A stretch of 64,000 bases of DNA from JASTVH01 sp042862465 (GTDB lineage Bacteria; Pseudomonadota; Gammaproteobacteria; Pseudomonadales; Oleiphilaceae). Location: contig JASTVH010000002.1 in NCBI GenBank assembly GCA_042862465.1, positions 496,001-560,000 of the forward strand, in the 5' to 3' direction. The notes under the pieces are model-generated. The model was given only the letters and a program-made list of their open reading frames with translations. It was not told the DNA's origin and did not search any database. This document shows positions 17,094 through 25,319 of the stretch, in pieces. How positions within the stretch are numbered: the stretch's first letter is position 1; every line of letters begins with the position of its first letter. Both the position numbers and the translations under genes were made by a program.

Positions 17094-17327
17094 CTATTGC
17101 TGCGTGGCGTCTTCGATCACCTGCTGCTGTTTTCGGTTGTTCTCTTCCACCATGTCATTGAAGTCCTTCTCGAACTGTTTCACGTCTTGTGCCCTTTGGG
17201 GCACCGTGAGTGTTTGCGAGTCCGGCGAGGCGGCGTTCTCCGATGGCGGGGGCGGCGGTGTCTGTAGCTGGCGTGCCACCAGCAATCCGCCAATAACCAG
17301 CACGATAAGCAATAGGATCAGACGCAT
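17094..17327 (-). CDS. Small single-pass membrane protein
   Basis: A 77-residue protein with one N-terminal helix (about residues 2-18), then a PPPPP linker and a charged, helix-forming tail (VKQFEKDFNDMVEENNRKQQQ). GGAGAG lies seven bases before the ATG at 17327; a GTG two codons earlier is also possible. The product should be anchored in the inner membrane with its tail in the periplasm. I do not recognise a family. Codon use and the ribosome site support a real gene. Confidence 0.6.
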   Translation of the reverse strand: MRLILLLIVLVIGGLLVARQLQTPPPPPSENAASPDSQTLTVPQRAQDVKQFEKDFNDMVEENNRKQQQVIEDATQQ

Positions 17328-17456
17328 GGACACTCTCCGTCGGCGGTCTTGTGGCGCTGTCCTCCAAGCATAGTGAAGGCACCGGGCTTTTGCGCGGCTT
17401 TCATTGGTCTTAGGTTTGGCAGGCTGTGCGCTCCGATGGGCGATACCGGGGCCGGA

Positions 17457-18224
17457 TCAGTCCTGATAGATCATTTTCCGGGTCATGCCGCCATCGATCA
17501 CGATGTTCTCCCCGGCGATGAAACCGGCCTCCTCGGAAAGCAGAAAAGCGCAGAGCTCAGCCACATCCTGCGGACGTCCGACACGGCCTGCCGGATGCTG
17601 GGCATGATCCGTCGCTGACAGTTTCGGCTCTGCTCGCTGCGAAGGCTTCTGGTGATCCTCGGTCGCAATCCAGCCGGGACTGACGGCATTCACCCGCACC
17701 CTGCCCGAGAGGCTGACCGCCATGGCATGGGTCAGTGCAACCAATCCGCCCTTGCTGGCGGCATAGGCCTCGCAATCCGGTTCGGACTGCAGGGCGCGGG
17801 TGGAGGCGATATTGACGATGGCACCGCGCTGGGCGGCGAGATGATCGGCACAGTGCTTACTGAGCAGGAAGGCGCCGGTGAGATTGACGTCGATCCAGCG
17901 CTGCCAGTCCGCGATGGCCAGTTGTGTCAGTGGTCCGCTTTCCGGGTTGGCGATGCCGGCATTGTTGACCAGGCCGTCCAGGCGTCCGAACTGATCCAGG
18001 ACCTTTCGCACCGAGTCGGCCACCGCTGTTTCATCGGCGACATCGGTTTCCAGTGCCAGCAGCCGTTCGGCGTCCGCGCTCACTTCGGCTGTCAGCGCCG
18101 CCAGTGCTTCGGCCTCTGTGTCCAGTGCTGCCACAGCCCAACCGCGGGCCAGCATTTCCCGAACAGTTCCCAGCCCAATGCCCTGGGCACCGCCGGTTAC
18201 GATGACTGTCTTCTGTGCCTTCAT
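17457..18224 (-). CDS. Short-chain dehydrogenase/reductase
   Basis: A 255-residue classical SDR. It has the cofactor loop TGGAQGIG (residues 10-17), NNAG (87-90), and catalytic Ser141, Tyr154 and Lys158 (YAASK). The acidic residue after strand 2 (LDTEAEA) suggests NAD(H) preference. The end is the family IDGGMTRKM-type segment. Substrate unknown. A GGGAGAG site precedes the ATG. It lies 64 bp downstream of the hybrid kinase and may be on its transcript. Confidence 0.93.
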   Translation of the reverse strand: MKAQKTVIVTGGAQGIGLGTVREMLARGWAVAALDTEAEALAALTAEVSADAERLLALETDVADETAVADSVRKVLDQFGRLDGLVNNAGIANPESGPLTQLAIADWQRWIDVNLTGAFLLSKHCADHLAAQRGAIVNIASTRALQSEPDCEAYAASKGGLVALTHAMAVSLSGRVRVNAVSPGWIATEDHQKPSQRAEPKLSATDHAQHPAGRVGRPQDVAELCAFLLSEEAGFIAGENIVIDGGMTRKMIYQD

Positions 18225-18288
18225 GGTTCACTCTCCCTGATTTCCCATTGCCCTGGTCTCGGTACAGCGGATGCCGGATGGCATTTAT

Positions 18289-20691
18289 TTATGGGGTCGA
18301 CAGTCCCGGCATCATTTGGTGATCCTCCAGAAGGGCTTTCAGGTCTGCCATACGTAATGGTTTGACCTTGAAGCCGCTCATGCCGGCTTCAAGGCAGCGC
18401 TCCTGGTAGCCGTGGGTCGCATTGGCAGTGACCGCGACGATCGGTGTTTTGTGGTTCAAGGTCGACCGAAGACGGATTTCCCGGGTGGCAGTGATGCCGT
18501 CCATAATGGGCATCTGGCAGTCCATGAGAATAAGGTCAAAAGGTTCCCGGCAGGCTGTGTCGATGGCTTCCTGGCCATCGCACGCGCCTTCCGTGTCAAA
18601 GCCCAACTTTTCAAGCTGTTTGCGTAAAACCAGGCGATTCCCCATGTCGTCTTCAACCACCAGGATGCGGTGCTGGCGCGACCGTGGCAGGTAGGTATCG
18701 GGTTGATCCCCTTCCGCAGCGTCACCTGCCCCCTGGTAATAGGGAACAAAGGGCACGATGCAACGAATCTGGGTGCCGGTGGGGTCGGACTTCACAAGAT
18801 CCAGGCGCCCTTTCATGGCTTGCAGGAGGGTGTGTGCCAAGGGAAGCCCCAGTCCAACCCCTCCATAGCGGCGCGTCAGGCCGCCCTCTCCCTGTTCAAA
18901 GGCCTGGAAGACCCGTTTTCTGCGATGTTCGGGGATACCCTGGCCACTGTCCGACACTGACCACTGCAGCATGTGTCGGTCCCCATCTTCCGATACATGG
19001 CACTCCACCAGCACCTGGCCACCGGGTGGTGTGAATTTCACCGCGTTATCGATGATCTGGTACAACACCTTTTCCAGCATGAGGGCATCCACCAGCACAG
19101 TGTCAGGCACGTCGTGATCCACATGCAGACTGAGACCGACGGATTTGTAGCGTGCTTCTTCGGCAAATTCGTCCTTGAGCAAAGCAACAAGGCTTGAAGG
19201 ACGTAAGGGTTGCGGAGAAGAAACCAGCGTGTCGCTCTGTGCATCAGCAAAGTCCAGGATGCCTCCCACCTGACGGGTCATTTTTTCGTTGGCCCGACGG
19301 ATCGCCTCAAAGGCGGTGCGTTGCTCGGGAGTCATGGGGGCCTGACCCAGCAGGTCGAGATGACCGCTGACGGTATGCAGTGGGGTGCGCAGTTCGTGAC
19401 TGACGGCCGTGAGAAAGTCGTCCTTGATTCTGTTGCTCTGGGCCAGCGCTTCGCGTGCTTGATCGGCCAGCATCAGCCTTTCCTGTTGCAGGTGTTCGCG
19501 TTCATCGCGAAGCACTTTGATGCGTGCCGCAAGAGCAAGGGAGAACATAAGCATTTCCCACACCAGCGCGGCAGGCAGCAGGTAAAGTGTCCATTTCGAA
19601 GGGGGGACGATGTTGTGGTACTCGAAAAGAATAAAGAACAGGGTACCAATGACAGGAATCCAGCCCATCAGGAAGAGCTGGCTGGGGAGGTGCCCCTGGA
19701 GCGAACGCCGGAAGCTGACATAGAGCGCCAGTAAATACACCGTGACGCCAAATACCGGGGCCCCCTGGATAATGGTGATCTCGTCGAAAAAGAGAATGCC
19801 GACCAAAAAGCCCATGAGAATGACTGCGAGCACCCTGAGGGCCTTGTGAATAAGCGGAGCCTGGGTTTTGGTCTGCAGGAGCTGTTGTACGAAGAGGGCA
19901 TGAAAAAGCATCATCCCGACCATGCCCAGGGCCCCCAGTTTTTCTCCCAAATCCCAGTGTGAGGGTGGGATATAGAGCAACAGCCGACTGATGTCGCCGA
20001 TATAGAAGGCTGCCAGAATCACCCCAAAAACATAGGTCAGATAAAGCCGGTCTCCGACGGAAAAGAAGAGCAGGGTATTGTAGATGGCCAAGGCCAGTAT
20101 GACCGCTATGAACCCGCCCATGATCAGGTTATGAAAACCGATGAAAGTCGCCAGGCCGGTGGTGTCCACGACATGTACTGTGGAGCGCAGCGCATAGTCC
20201 GGTTCCAGCTTGAGCGTCAGGTGGTGTGCCCCACTCCTTTTTAGCGGTAATGGCACAATCAGGTTGGGATGGGGAATGGCACGCTGTTGCAATGGCATGG
20301 CTGAGGTCAATGGCTGATCCAGCACCGGTTCCCCATCGAGATAGACCTGTATATTTCGCGCCAGCGGTTCAAGCACCAGCCAGAACTGTTTATCCGAGTC
20401 TGGTGCTTTTATCCGGGTCTGCAGCCATTGCGTCGGGGCGCCGGGTGCCGTTACGAAGACCGTTCCATTCAACGGTCGCCAGTGTTCATCGGTCACTGAG
20501 GGTGGTAATTCCCCTGGGTTGCGGTTGCCTTCAAGGCGACTGAGATAGGGGCTCAAATCGGTATCATGCCCGTTGAGCGTGACAGTGCTGCTGGGCCTGT
20601 CGAAAGAGTCGCTGGCAACTGCCTGAAAAGAAAGACAAATCAACAAAAGCCAGACGGTGCTGTAATGAAACAAGCGATTGCGGAATTTCAA
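18289..20691 (-). CDS. 7TMR-DISM hybrid sensor histidine kinase/response regulator
   Basis: An 800-residue protein if it starts at the TTG at 20691, which has AGGA seven bases upstream and gives a proper signal peptide (MKFRNRLFHYSTVWLLLICL); an upstream ATG at 20805 would hide that peptide. Order: periplasmic 7TMR-DISM extracellular domain (about 30-175), seven membrane helices (about 185-390), a coiled linker, HisKA with the phospho-acceptor His432 (SHELRTPLHTV), HATPase (NAVKFTPPGG; DSGQGIPEHRRKRVFQAFEQ; GGVGLGLPLA) and a C-terminal receiver domain with Asp724 (ILMDCQMPIMDG) and Lys (FKVKPL). DISM domains sense carbohydrate-like ligands in known cases. No cognate response regulator is adjacent, so the receiver is the probable relay. 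Confidence 0.93.
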   Translation of the reverse strand: MKFRNRLFHYSTVWLLLICLSFQAVASDSFDRPSSTVTLNGHDTDLSPYLSRLEGNRNPGELPPSVTDEHWRPLNGTVFVTAPGAPTQWLQTRIKAPDSDKQFWLVLEPLARNIQVYLDGEPVLDQPLTSAMPLQQRAIPHPNLIVPLPLKRSGAHHLTLKLEPDYALRSTVHVVDTTGLATFIGFHNLIMGGFIAVILALAIYNTLLFFSVGDRLYLTYVFGVILAAFYIGDISRLLLYIPPSHWDLGEKLGALGMVGMMLFHALFVQQLLQTKTQAPLIHKALRVLAVILMGFLVGILFFDEITIIQGAPVFGVTVYLLALYVSFRRSLQGHLPSQLFLMGWIPVIGTLFFILFEYHNIVPPSKWTLYLLPAALVWEMLMFSLALAARIKVLRDEREHLQQERLMLADQAREALAQSNRIKDDFLTAVSHELRTPLHTVSGHLDLLGQAPMTPEQRTAFEAIRRANEKMTRQVGGILDFADAQSDTLVSSPQPLRPSSLVALLKDEFAEEARYKSVGLSLHVDHDVPDTVLVDALMLEKVLYQIIDNAVKFTPPGGQVLVECHVSEDGDRHMLQWSVSDSGQGIPEHRRKRVFQAFEQGEGGLTRRYGGVGLGLPLAHTLLQAMKGRLDLVKSDPTGTQIRCIVPFVPYYQGAGDAAEGDQPDTYLPRSRQHRILVVEDDMGNRLVLRKQLEKLGFDTEGACDGQEAIDTACREPFDLILMDCQMPIMDGITATREIRLRSTLNHKTPIVAVTANATHGYQERCLEAGMSGFKVKPLRMADLKALLEDHQMMPGLSTP

Positions 20692-21036
20692 ACCCGTTCC
20701 TACCTGCGTTTTATTTTGGATTTCAGGCGTGTGTCGAGGAGAAGGCCGCCGCAGGATACAGTGACAGTGGAAGTACACAGTGAGTGTTTTGGGAGCAGCC
20801 GGCATCCTGCGTTGGCAAACTTTTCATCCATGCGTTCTCCAATAATAGCACCGGATTAAAAACATGCCGTGATAGGGGCCATATAGTCAGGCCGTGGGGG
20901 GGATGCCCTACTGAAACCGCGTTTTTATGGCTCCTCTTCAGTGCCTTAAGTTGGGCCTAAGCCGACCGTGTCATATTCATTGTGTCTTTGGCTTTAACCC
21001 GAAGAACGTCATCCACGCAAGAGGAGGACAGGCACG

Positions 21037-21234
21037 ATGAATGTTGTCTCAGCAAGTCAGGCCGCGCTCTACATGCAGACGGCGGCCAGTCAGGCACAGC
21101 GTCCCTCCCAGGCGCCAACGGCGACCCCGAAGGCGTCGCCGCAGCCGGCAGGCAATGCCGAGGAGACCGGTGAAAGTCGGGCGGTGCAGGCGGCCGAGGG
21201 TGAAGTTGGTGGCCGCATCAACACCTACGCCTGA
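21037..21234 (+). CDS. Small YjfB-like putative motility-associated protein
   Basis: A 65-residue protein with a strong GAGGAGGACAGG site before the ATG. It is Ala/Gln/Pro-rich (ASQAALYMQTAASQAQRPSQ) and ends EGEVGGRINTYA. That ending resembles small YjfB-type motility proteins, whose C-termini read LGxNIDxxA, but the rest does not align by eye, so the assignment is tentative. It stands alone on the plus strand, 346 bp after the divergently oriented kinase start. Confidence 0.5.
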   Translation: MNVVSASQAALYMQTAASQAQRPSQAPTATPKASPQPAGNAEETGESRAVQAAEGEVGGRINTYA

Positions 21235-21387
21235 CGGGACCCGTGGCCGGCTCGGGGAGAGGCCCGGGCCGGCCGAATTCTGTCGTTGCCCTCACCTTCG
21301 ATCGTCCTTTCCGCCTGAAGCGGGTTGAAATCACTTGGTCAAGACGCATGTCATTGGGTACACCCTAGAATCAAGGGAGGTATTGTC

Positions 21388-22197
21388 ATGGCCATTGATC
21401 CGCTTCCGACGCCCGGTCTTGGAACGTTCCGCCTCAAGGGTACGGATGCACAGCAGGCGGTTCGGAGCGCCCTGGAGCTGGGCTACCGCCATATCGACAC
21501 GGCCCAGATGTATGAGAATGAGGCCGACGTCGGCCAGGCCATCAAGGACAGCGGTATCGGTCGCGACAGGATCTTCCTGACCACCAAGATCTGGTGGGAC
21601 CGGCTCCGTCCCGATGATCTGCAAGCCAGTATGCGTGAGAGTCTCGACCGGCTGCAGACCCCCCATGTCGACCTGGCGCTCATCCACTGGCCCAGTCCCG
21701 ATAACAGCGTGCCCATGGCCGACTACCTGGAAGCGCTCCAGGCGGTTCAGGACGCGGGCCAGGCGCGGTTTATCGGCGTCTCCAACTTCACCAACCGCCA
21801 GTTGGACCAGGCCCTGGATATCCTCGGCGACCAACACCTGCTCACCAACCAGGTGGAAGTGCACCCTTTCCTGCAAAACGATGTGGTGGTCGATCACTGC
21901 CAGGAGCGCGGTCTGACGGTGACCGGCTACATGCCGCTGGCGGTGGGCCAGGTCATGAACGATGCCACCCTGCAGCGCATTGCCGACAAGCACGGGGTCA
22001 ACCCGGCCCAGGTGACCCTGGCCTGGTTGCATCATCGGGGCGTGGTGCCGATTCCCTCCTCCACAAACCGCGAGCATCTGAAGGCCAACCTCGATGCGCT
22101 GCGGCTCAACCTGGATGAGGACGATCTGACCGAAATCAGCGCCCTCGATCGCAATGACCGAATCGCCGATCCCGATTTCGCCCCCGACTGGGATTAA
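21388..22197 (+). CDS. dkgB: 2,5-diketo-D-gluconate reductase B-like aldo/keto reductase
   Basis: A 269-residue AKR. The start after AAGGGAGG at 21388 gives the DkgB-type N-terminus (LGTFRLKGTDAQQAVRSALELGYRHIDTAQ). The catalytic tetrad is visible: D37, Y42, K67 and H100 (ALIHWP). The C-terminus holds the NADPH-binding IPSSTNREHLKANL. The family reduces dicarbonyls and methylglyoxal as well as diketogluconate. It is followed 29 bp later by an MDR dehydrogenase on the same strand, so the two probably form an operon handling reactive carbonyls. Confidence 0.9.
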   Translation: MAIDPLPTPGLGTFRLKGTDAQQAVRSALELGYRHIDTAQMYENEADVGQAIKDSGIGRDRIFLTTKIWWDRLRPDDLQASMRESLDRLQTPHVDLALIHWPSPDNSVPMADYLEALQAVQDAGQARFIGVSNFTNRQLDQALDILGDQHLLTNQVEVHPFLQNDVVVDHCQERGLTVTGYMPLAVGQVMNDATLQRIADKHGVNPAQVTLAWLHHRGVVPIPSSTNREHLKANLDALRLNLDEDDLTEISALDRNDRIADPDFAPDWD

Positions 22198-22226
22198 GCC
22201 GAAGCCGATCGAAGGAGACCGAGCCC

Positions 22227-23234
22227 ATGAAAGTTGTCACCCTCAAAAGCCCCGGAGGGCTGGATCAACTGGAGATCAATGAGCGCGAGGCGCCCGGTGA
22301 GCCCGGCCCCGGAGAAATCCGCGTCCGGCTGCAGGCCAGTTCGCTGAATTATCACGACTACGGCGTCGTCACCGGCAACATTCCCACCGAGGACGGCCGG
22401 ATTCCGATGTCCGATGGTGCTGGAGTGGTGGAGGCCGTCGGCGACGGTGTGAAGGAATTCGCGGTAGGGGACACCGTGGTCTCCACCTTCTTCCCCACCT
22501 GGCTGGATGGCCCGGCCCGGGTGGCCGACTTCAAGACCACCCCGGGCGATGGCATTGATGGTTATGCCCGGGAACAGGTGGTGGCCGCGGCCACGGCCTT
22601 TACCCACGCGCCGCGTGGCTACAGCGCGACCCAGGCGGCGACACTCACCACGGCCGGGCTGACCGCGTGGCGTGCACTGGTGGTGGATGGCGGACTCAAG
22701 GCCGGTGATACCGTCCTGACCCTGGGTACGGGTGGCGTATCCATTTTTGCCCTGCAGTTCGCGCGGCTGATGGGCGCGCGCGTCATCGCCACCTCCTCAT
22801 CCAATGAAAAACTGGAAAAGCTCAAGGCGCTGGGAGCCGAACAGACCATCAACTACCGCGAGGATCCGGAGTGGGGCAAGACGGTGCGCAAACTCACCGA
22901 CGGGCGTGGGGTGGACCACGTGGTTGAAGTGGGTGGTCCCGGTACCCTGCCCCAGTCCATCGAAGCGGTGAGTATTGGCGGACACATTGCCCTGATCGGC
23001 GTACTGACCGGCCGTGCCGGGGAAGTGCCAACGATCAAGCTGATGGCCAAGCAGGCGCGCCTGCAGGGGTTGATCGTCGGTAGCCGCGCCCAGCAGCAGG
23101 AGATGATCCGTGCCATTGAAGCCGGTGGTTTGGAACCGGTGATTGATCGGACCTTTGCCCTGGAGGAGATGGCCGAGGCCTTCCGCTATGAAGAGGAAGG
23201 CCGTCACTTCGGCAAGATCTGCCTGAGTTACTGA
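22227..23234 (+). CDS. Zinc-independent MDR alcohol dehydrogenase/quinone reductase-like
   Basis: A 335-residue medium-chain dehydrogenase. The N-terminal GroES-like domain contains SLNYHDYGVVTGNIP, a serine/asparagine-rich region lacking the zinc cysteines. The Rossmann fold has GTGGVSIFALQFARLMGARVIATSSSNEKL. This matches the NAD(P)H:quinone oxidoreductase-like group. GAAGGAGACC precedes the ATG. It is co-transcribed with the upstream dkgB-like gene by spacing (29 bp). Its stop overlaps the convergent aldo/keto reductase gene by 7 bp. Confidence 0.9.
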   Translation: MKVVTLKSPGGLDQLEINEREAPGEPGPGEIRVRLQASSLNYHDYGVVTGNIPTEDGRIPMSDGAGVVEAVGDGVKEFAVGDTVVSTFFPTWLDGPARVADFKTTPGDGIDGYAREQVVAAATAFTHAPRGYSATQAATLTTAGLTAWRALVVDGGLKAGDTVLTLGTGGVSIFALQFARLMGARVIATSSSNEKLEKLKALGAEQTINYREDPEWGKTVRKLTDGRGVDHVVEVGGPGTLPQSIEAVSIGGHIALIGVLTGRAGEVPTIKLMAKQARLQGLIVGSRAQQQEMIRAIEAGGLEPVIDRTFALEEMAEAFRYEEEGRHFGKICLSY

Positions 23235-24283
23235 TCGGCCTTCCAGTCGGCGGCCTCCAATTGCTCGCGGCGGGCCGCCCCCTGCCGTTCGAACATCCAG
23301 CCCGGGTATTCCGGCGGCAGGGCACTCACCTCGTCCAGTGAGGCCAGTTCGTCCGAAGTCAGGGCGATCTCGGAGGATGCCAGATTGTCTTCCAACTGCT
23401 CCACCCGTTTGGCACCGAGAATCACGCTGGTCACGGCCGGTTGATGGAGGAGCCAGGCCAGGGCGATTCGGGCCACGGAGACATCGCGTTTCTCGGCCAT
23501 CTCGCGCATGCGGTCGATGCAGTCATAGGCCCGTTCCCGGTTCACCGGCGGGAAGTCGAAATGGCTGCGGCGGCTGTCGGCATCGGCGTCCTGGTCGCGG
23601 CCGTATTTGCCACTGAGTAGGCCCCCGGCCAGTGGACTCCAGACCATCAGCCCCATCTTTTCGCTCTGCAGCATGGGAATCAGCTCGCGCTCCAGGTCCC
23701 GGCCAGCCACCGTGTAGTAGGCCTGTAGCGACTGGAACCGCGCCAATCCTTCCCGCTCGGCGATGCCCCGGGCTTTCATGATTTGCCAGGCGGCCCAGTT
23801 GGACACGCCCACATAACGCACGTGACCGTGCCGGACCAGCGTATCGAGCGCCTCCACCGTCTCCTCGATAGGGGTAGCGGGGTCGAATCCGTGCACCTGG
23901 TAAAGGTCGATATGATCCAGTTGCAGGCGCTTCAGGCTGGCCTTGACCCCTTCCATGATGTGGTAACGGGTGAGCCCGCGGGCGTTGACGCCCTCACCGG
24001 TGGGCCCAAACACCTTGGTTGCGACCACCACTTCGTCCCTGGGCACCTTGAGATTCCTGAGCGCCTGGCCGGTCATGATTTCCGATTGCCCTTCAGAGTA
24101 GACGTCGGCGGTGTCGATGAAATTGATGCCCCGGTCCAGGGCGGTGCCGATGAGCCGGTCGGCATCGTTTTGCTGCAGGTCGCCGATGTGACTCCAGACC
24201 TCCCCCTGGCCACCGAAGGTCATGGTGCCCAGGCAGAATTCGGAGACGAACAGGCCGGTATTGCCGAAAGGTTGGTAACGCAT
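23228..24283 (-). CDS. Aldo/keto reductase (YajO/Tas-like)
   Basis: A 351-residue AKR. The start at 24283 gives MRYQPFGNTGLFVSEFCLGTM; the longer upstream frame is probably non-coding. Catalytic D57 and Y62 (DTADVYSEG), a Lys in VVVATKVFG and a His in LYQVHGFD are present. The NADPH-binding part reads SVILGAKRVEQLEDNL. Its size and LGTMTFGG start place it in the AKR11/12 or Tas-like group with unknown carbonyl substrate. This is the second aldo/keto reductase in a 3-kb stretch, facing the dkgB-like operon. Confidence 0.9.
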   Translation of the reverse strand: MRYQPFGNTGLFVSEFCLGTMTFGGQGEVWSHIGDLQQNDADRLIGTALDRGINFIDTADVYSEGQSEIMTGQALRNLKVPRDEVVVATKVFGPTGEGVNARGLTRYHIMEGVKASLKRLQLDHIDLYQVHGFDPATPIEETVEALDTLVRHGHVRYVGVSNWAAWQIMKARGIAEREGLARFQSLQAYYTVAGRDLERELIPMLQSEKMGLMVWSPLAGGLLSGKYGRDQDADADSRRSHFDFPPVNRERAYDCIDRMREMAEKRDVSVARIALAWLLHQPAVTSVILGAKRVEQLEDNLASSEIALTSDELASLDEVSALPPEYPGWMFERQGAARREQLEAADWKADQ

Positions 24284-24463
24284 GGTACAGAGTCCTTCTG
24301 TTGCCGTGAGGGATGTACGCCTATGGCCCCACACCCGGCATCGTGGGTCAACCCGGGAATGCCGAAAGGAACCGGGGTGATTCAGGCGGATGCGGGGGAT
24401 CAGACGTCGCCCCCGGCCGGCGAGGCTGGGGGCCATGCTGGATTCGAGTCGCGGGGGGAGCGG

Positions 24464-24889
24464 CTATTTCAACAGTGCCACACTCAGCTTAACAAAGTCG
24501 GCCGAGGTCAGGATGCCGACGATCTTGCCACCTTCGAGCACTGGCAGACAGCCGTGCTTGCAGTCAATGAAATACTGGCCGGCTTCCAGCAGGCTCAGCT
24601 GGGGCTGGATGGTTTCCACCCCGGTTTCCATGAGCTCGCCTACTTTCTTTTTCTTCTCCTGACGCTCCAGGTCGTCCATCCCGAAGTGGTCGGCGACGAT
24701 CATCATTTCGCGCAACACGGCCTTCTGGGTTACCAGACCAATGAAATCGCCACTGTCCTTGTCGACCACCGGAATGTGGCGGATGTTGTGGTCTTTCATC
24801 AGCTTGCGGGCCAGCCCCAGGGTGTCGTCTTCATGGCAGGTGATCACGTTGGTGATCATGATGTCACGGGTAACGGCCGGTTTGGACAT
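24464..24889 (-). CDS. CBS-domain pair protein
   Basis: A 141-residue protein made of two CBS motifs: residues 5-60 (RDIMITNVITCHEDDTLGLA; IRHIPVVDKDSGDFIGLVTQK) and 80-138 (VGELMETGVETIQPQLSLLEAG; CLPVLEGGKIVGILTSADFVKL), separated by a lysine-rich linker (QEKKKKV). CBS pairs bind adenine nucleotides and switch partner proteins. No partner gene is fused or adjacent. The ATG at 24889 follows an AAGGATCC site. Confidence 0.85.
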   Translation of the reverse strand: MSKPAVTRDIMITNVITCHEDDTLGLARKLMKDHNIRHIPVVDKDSGDFIGLVTQKAVLREMMIVADHFGMDDLERQEKKKKVGELMETGVETIQPQLSLLEAGQYFIDCKHGCLPVLEGGKIVGILTSADFVKLSVALLK

Positions 24890-25099
24890 AGATGGGATCC
24901 TTGGCTTAACAGGGGTTGGGAATACAGCATTGGTTGCCGAAGTCCAGTGTCATTGAGTATAGCAGGGCAGCGGCCGACCTTTGTTTACCCTCACGGCGTC
25001 TGTTGAGCGAGAGGGGCATTCACCTTTTAGTGGTGATGGCACGGATGCAGGATTTTGGGGCGATTTTGCATGATGTGACGATGGTAGATACAGGTATTG

Positions 25100-25121
25100 A
25101 GCTACCATTGGGTAGCTTTTT
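25100..25121 (+). terminator. Intrinsic terminator-like stem-loop without an upstream gene
   Basis: AGCTACC, loop ATTG, GGTAGCT, then a run of five T (the last stem base included). It is a textbook intrinsic terminator in the plus direction, but no plus-strand gene ends before it. It may end a small RNA, or it may be a leader attenuator for the downstream PAS-GGDEF gene 200 bp away. Confidence 0.5.
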
Positions 25122-25166
25122 GTATCGCGTTGATGCTTTGGCAAGCCAATAGATCGGGTTCGGCGT

Positions 25167-25263
25167 ATCAATAACATGCGGGTTACGCTGACGGCCCAGA
25201 ACTGGCACAACCTGTGTTCCAAGCCTGCCATGAAGGCGGGGCAAGCTATCAAATGTTATTGAT
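25167..25263. repeat. 11-bp perfect inverted repeat flanking 75 bp
   Basis: ATCAATAACAT at 25167-25177 pairs exactly with ATGTTATTGAT at 25253-25263, and nearby CGG bases extend the match imperfectly outward. The enclosed 75 bp has no coding potential. It lies 57 bp before the PAS-GGDEF start. It could be a remnant of a small mobile element or a regulatory fold. Confidence 0.45.
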
Positions 25264-25319
25264 CCGACCGGCTACAGGGTTGTTTAGAGTCGGTTTTTCT
25301 ATTTTCCGGTATATTGCCA

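Larger units (their letters stand above)
24890..25319. other. 430-bp gap with a stem-loop and an 11-bp inverted repeat
   Basis: Between the CBS gene start and the PAS-GGDEF gene start there is no convincing coding frame. It holds a plus-strand terminator-like stem-loop (25100-25121) and a separate inverted repeat (25167-25263). The promoters of both flanking genes must also be here, but I could not single out convincing boxes. Confidence 0.5.

Noticed and set aside
25167..25263. An integron attC site
   Set aside because: The end of the repeat does not give the GTTRRRY/RYYYAAC core of an attC site and no integrase or cassette is near; kept only as an inverted repeat.
24890..25319. A c-di-GMP (GEMM) riboswitch ahead of the PAS-GGDEF gene
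   Set aside because: The conserved GEMM core sequence is not visible; only a terminator-like hairpin is.
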